This document shows, piece by piece, positions 32,643 to 34,336 of a stretch of DNA of 34,336 nt. The position numbers were made by a program, and so were the translations under genes. Under the pieces are notes generated by a model, which was given only the letters and a program-made list of their open reading frames with translations, ran no database searches and was not told the DNA's origin. Positions within the stretch are counted from its first letter, which is position 1; each line of letters starts with the position of its first letter. The stretch spans positions 1 to 34,336 of the forward strand of contig JAFLUP010000021.1 in NCBI GenBank assembly GCA_022508745.1. The letters are read 5' to 3'. Origin of the DNA: Oscillospiraceae bacterium. GTDB taxonomy: Bacteria; Bacillota; Clostridia; Oscillospirales; CAG-382.

Positions 32643-34336
32643 TTATACGATTTTCAACACCCCGTCGATGCAATCTACCCGCAGTTCCGTGTGAGGCGCG
32701 ACTTCTCCCTCGACGATGCGTTTGGCGAGCAGCGTTTCCACCTCCTGCTGCACGAACCGCTTCAGCGGACGCGCGCCGTACTGCGGGTCGTACCCTCCCG
32801 CGAGGACGTAGTCCTTCGCTTCCTGCGTCAGCGTGACGGACAGGTATTGATCGGCAAGCCGACGGTTGAGGTCTGCGACGATCAACTCCAGGATCCCTTC
32901 CACGTTCTCTTTGGTCAGCGGGCGGTAGAACACCGTCTCGTCCAGACGGTTGAGGAATTCCGGGCGGAAGGACTGCCGCAGCAGGGACGTGACCGCCTCC
33001 CGCGCTTCCGGGGAAATCTCTCCGTCCCGGATGCCCTCCAACAAGTATTGGGAGCCCAGATTGGAGGTCAGGATGATGACGGTGTTCTTGAAATCCACCG
33101 TGCGTCCGTGGGAATCCGTGATGCGCCCGTCGTCCAGCACTTGCAGGAGGATGTTGAACACGTCCGGGTGCGCTTTCTCGATCTCGTCGAACAGGACGAC
33201 GGAATAGGGCTTGCGGCGCACCGCTTCGGTCAGCTGCCCGCCTTCTTCATAGCCCACGTATCCGGGAGGGGCGCCGATCAGGCGGGAGACCGCGTATTTC
33301 TCCATATATTCCGACATATCGATGCGGATCAGGTTGCGTTCGTCGTCGAACAGCGCTTCCGTGAGCGCTTTCGCAAGCTCGGTTTTGCCCACGCCCGTGG
33401 GACCGAGGAACAGGAAGGAACCGATGGGACGGTTGGGGTTCTTGATGCCCGCGCGGGAGCGCAGGATGGAGCCAACCACCTTTTCCACCGCTTCGTCCTG
33501 CCCGACGACGCGCTTGTGCAGCGTGTCCCCCAGATGCAGCAGCTTTTCCCGGTCGCCCTCCATCAGACGGGAGACGGGGATGCCTGTCCAGCGTTCCACG
33601 ATGCCGGCGATTTCCGCGTCCGTCACCTTGTCCCGCAGGAAGGGTTTGTGCTCACTGCTTTCGGCTTCGGCTGCGGCAAGCTGTTCCTTCAGTTTGGGCA
33701 GTTCGCCGTATTTCAGCTCCGCCGCCCGTTCCAGCCGGTACTCCCGCTCGGCGGCGGCGATGTCCGCCGTGATCTGCTCGATGCGGGTTTTCAGCTCGTG
33801 TACCTTATCAAGGCTCGCCTTCTCGTTTTCCCAGCGGACCTTCATCGCCTCGTACTGCTCACGGACGCCGGCAAGCTCCTTCTGCACCTCCGCGAGGTGC
33901 TCCCGGGAGATGTCGTCGTCCTCCTTTTTGAGCGCCGCCTCCTCGATCTCCAGCTGGATGCTTTTGCGCCGCAGGACGTCCAGCTCCGTGGGCATGGATT
34001 CGATCTCCGTATGCACCATGGCGCAGGCTTCGTCGATCAGGTCGATGGCCTTGTCCGGCAGGAAACGGTCGGTGATATAGCGGTTGGAGAGAGTGACGGC
34101 GGCGATGATGGCGGAATCCAGGATGCGCACACCGTGGAAGTTTTCGAACCGCTCCTCTAACCCCCGCAGGATGGCGACGGTGTCCTCTACCGTCGGCTCC
34201 GCCACCAGCACTGTCTGGAACCGGCGCTCCAGCGCCGCGTCCTTTTCGATATACTGCCGGTATTCGTCCAGCGTGGTGGCGCCGATGCAGTGCAGCTCGC
34301 CCCGGGCCAGCATGGGCTTTAAGAGGTTGCCCGCGT
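32643..34336 (-). CDS. clpB: ATP-dependent chaperone ClpB (C-terminal part; 5' end outside window)
   Basis: Frame open to the window edge ([40 protein letters not shown]); middle coiled coil; [73 protein letters not shown]. Confidence 0.97.
   Translation of the reverse strand, partial: AGNLLKPMLARGELHCIGATTLDEYRQYIEKDAALERRFQTVLVAEPTVEDTVAILRGLEERFENFHGVRILDSAIIAAVTLSNRYITDRFLPDKAIDLIDEACAMVHTEIESMPTELDVLRRKSIQLEIEEAALKKEDDDISREHLAEVQKELAGVREQYEAMKVRWENEKASLDKVHELKTRIEQITADIAAAEREYRLERAAELKYGELPKLKEQLAAAEAESSEHKPFLRDKVTDAEIAGIVERWTGIPVSRLMEGDREKLLHLGDTLHKRVVGQDEAVEKVVGSILRSRAGIKNPNRPIGSFLFLGPTGVGKTELAKALTEALFDDERNLIRIDMSEYMEKYAVSRLIGAPPGYVGYEEGGQLTEAVRRKPYSVVLFDEIEKAHPDVFNILLQVLDDGRITDSHGRTVDFKNTVIILTSNLGSQYLLEGIRDGEISPEAREAVTSLLRQSFRPEFLNRLDETVFYRPLTKENVEGILELIVADLNRRLADQYLSVTLTQEAKDYVLAGGYDPQYGARPLKRFVQQEVETLLAKRIVEGEVAPHTELRVDCIDGVLKIV

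Noticed and set aside
32418-34160. 580-aa plus-strand ORF
   Set aside because: Antisense to clpB and the acetyltransferase start; no recognisable domain.

Overview
The window is a chromosomal segment with a clostridial (Firmicutes/Bacillota) gene complement and fairly high GC. That assignment rests on gene content and promoter style, not on a search. About 27 protein-coding genes can be supported. Most are housekeeping: a metY-like sulfhydrylase (3'-truncated by the window), ZIP transporter, trxA with an FTR-like [4Fe-4S] protein, adhE, lnt, serS-parB-parA, mscS-trmO, galT, an apgM-type phosphomutase, trmK, yceD-rpmF, a DUF512-type radical SAM/PDZ protein, der, plsY, iscU-iscS, a maa/lacA-type acetyltransferase, and the C-terminal part of clpB (truncated at the right edge). 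I saw no rRNA, tRNA, CRISPR array, transposase or prophage genes. The most interesting accessory signals are: (1) a BlaI / M56 antirepressor pair with tandem operators, followed by a secreted protein that shares the antirepressor's C-terminal extracellular domain; (2) a 17-bp motif over the -35 boxes of two sulfur genes about 28 kb apart (metY-like and iscS), suggesting one regulator; (3) a membrane MORN-repeat protein in an apparent operon with a TIM-barrel protein and lnt; (4) a dense cluster of inverted repeats at 11604-11737; (5) a pair of coupled lipoproteins (beta-propeller-like and YD-repeat) in an AT-richer patch. Family names come from recognising motifs in the translations; no database search was run.
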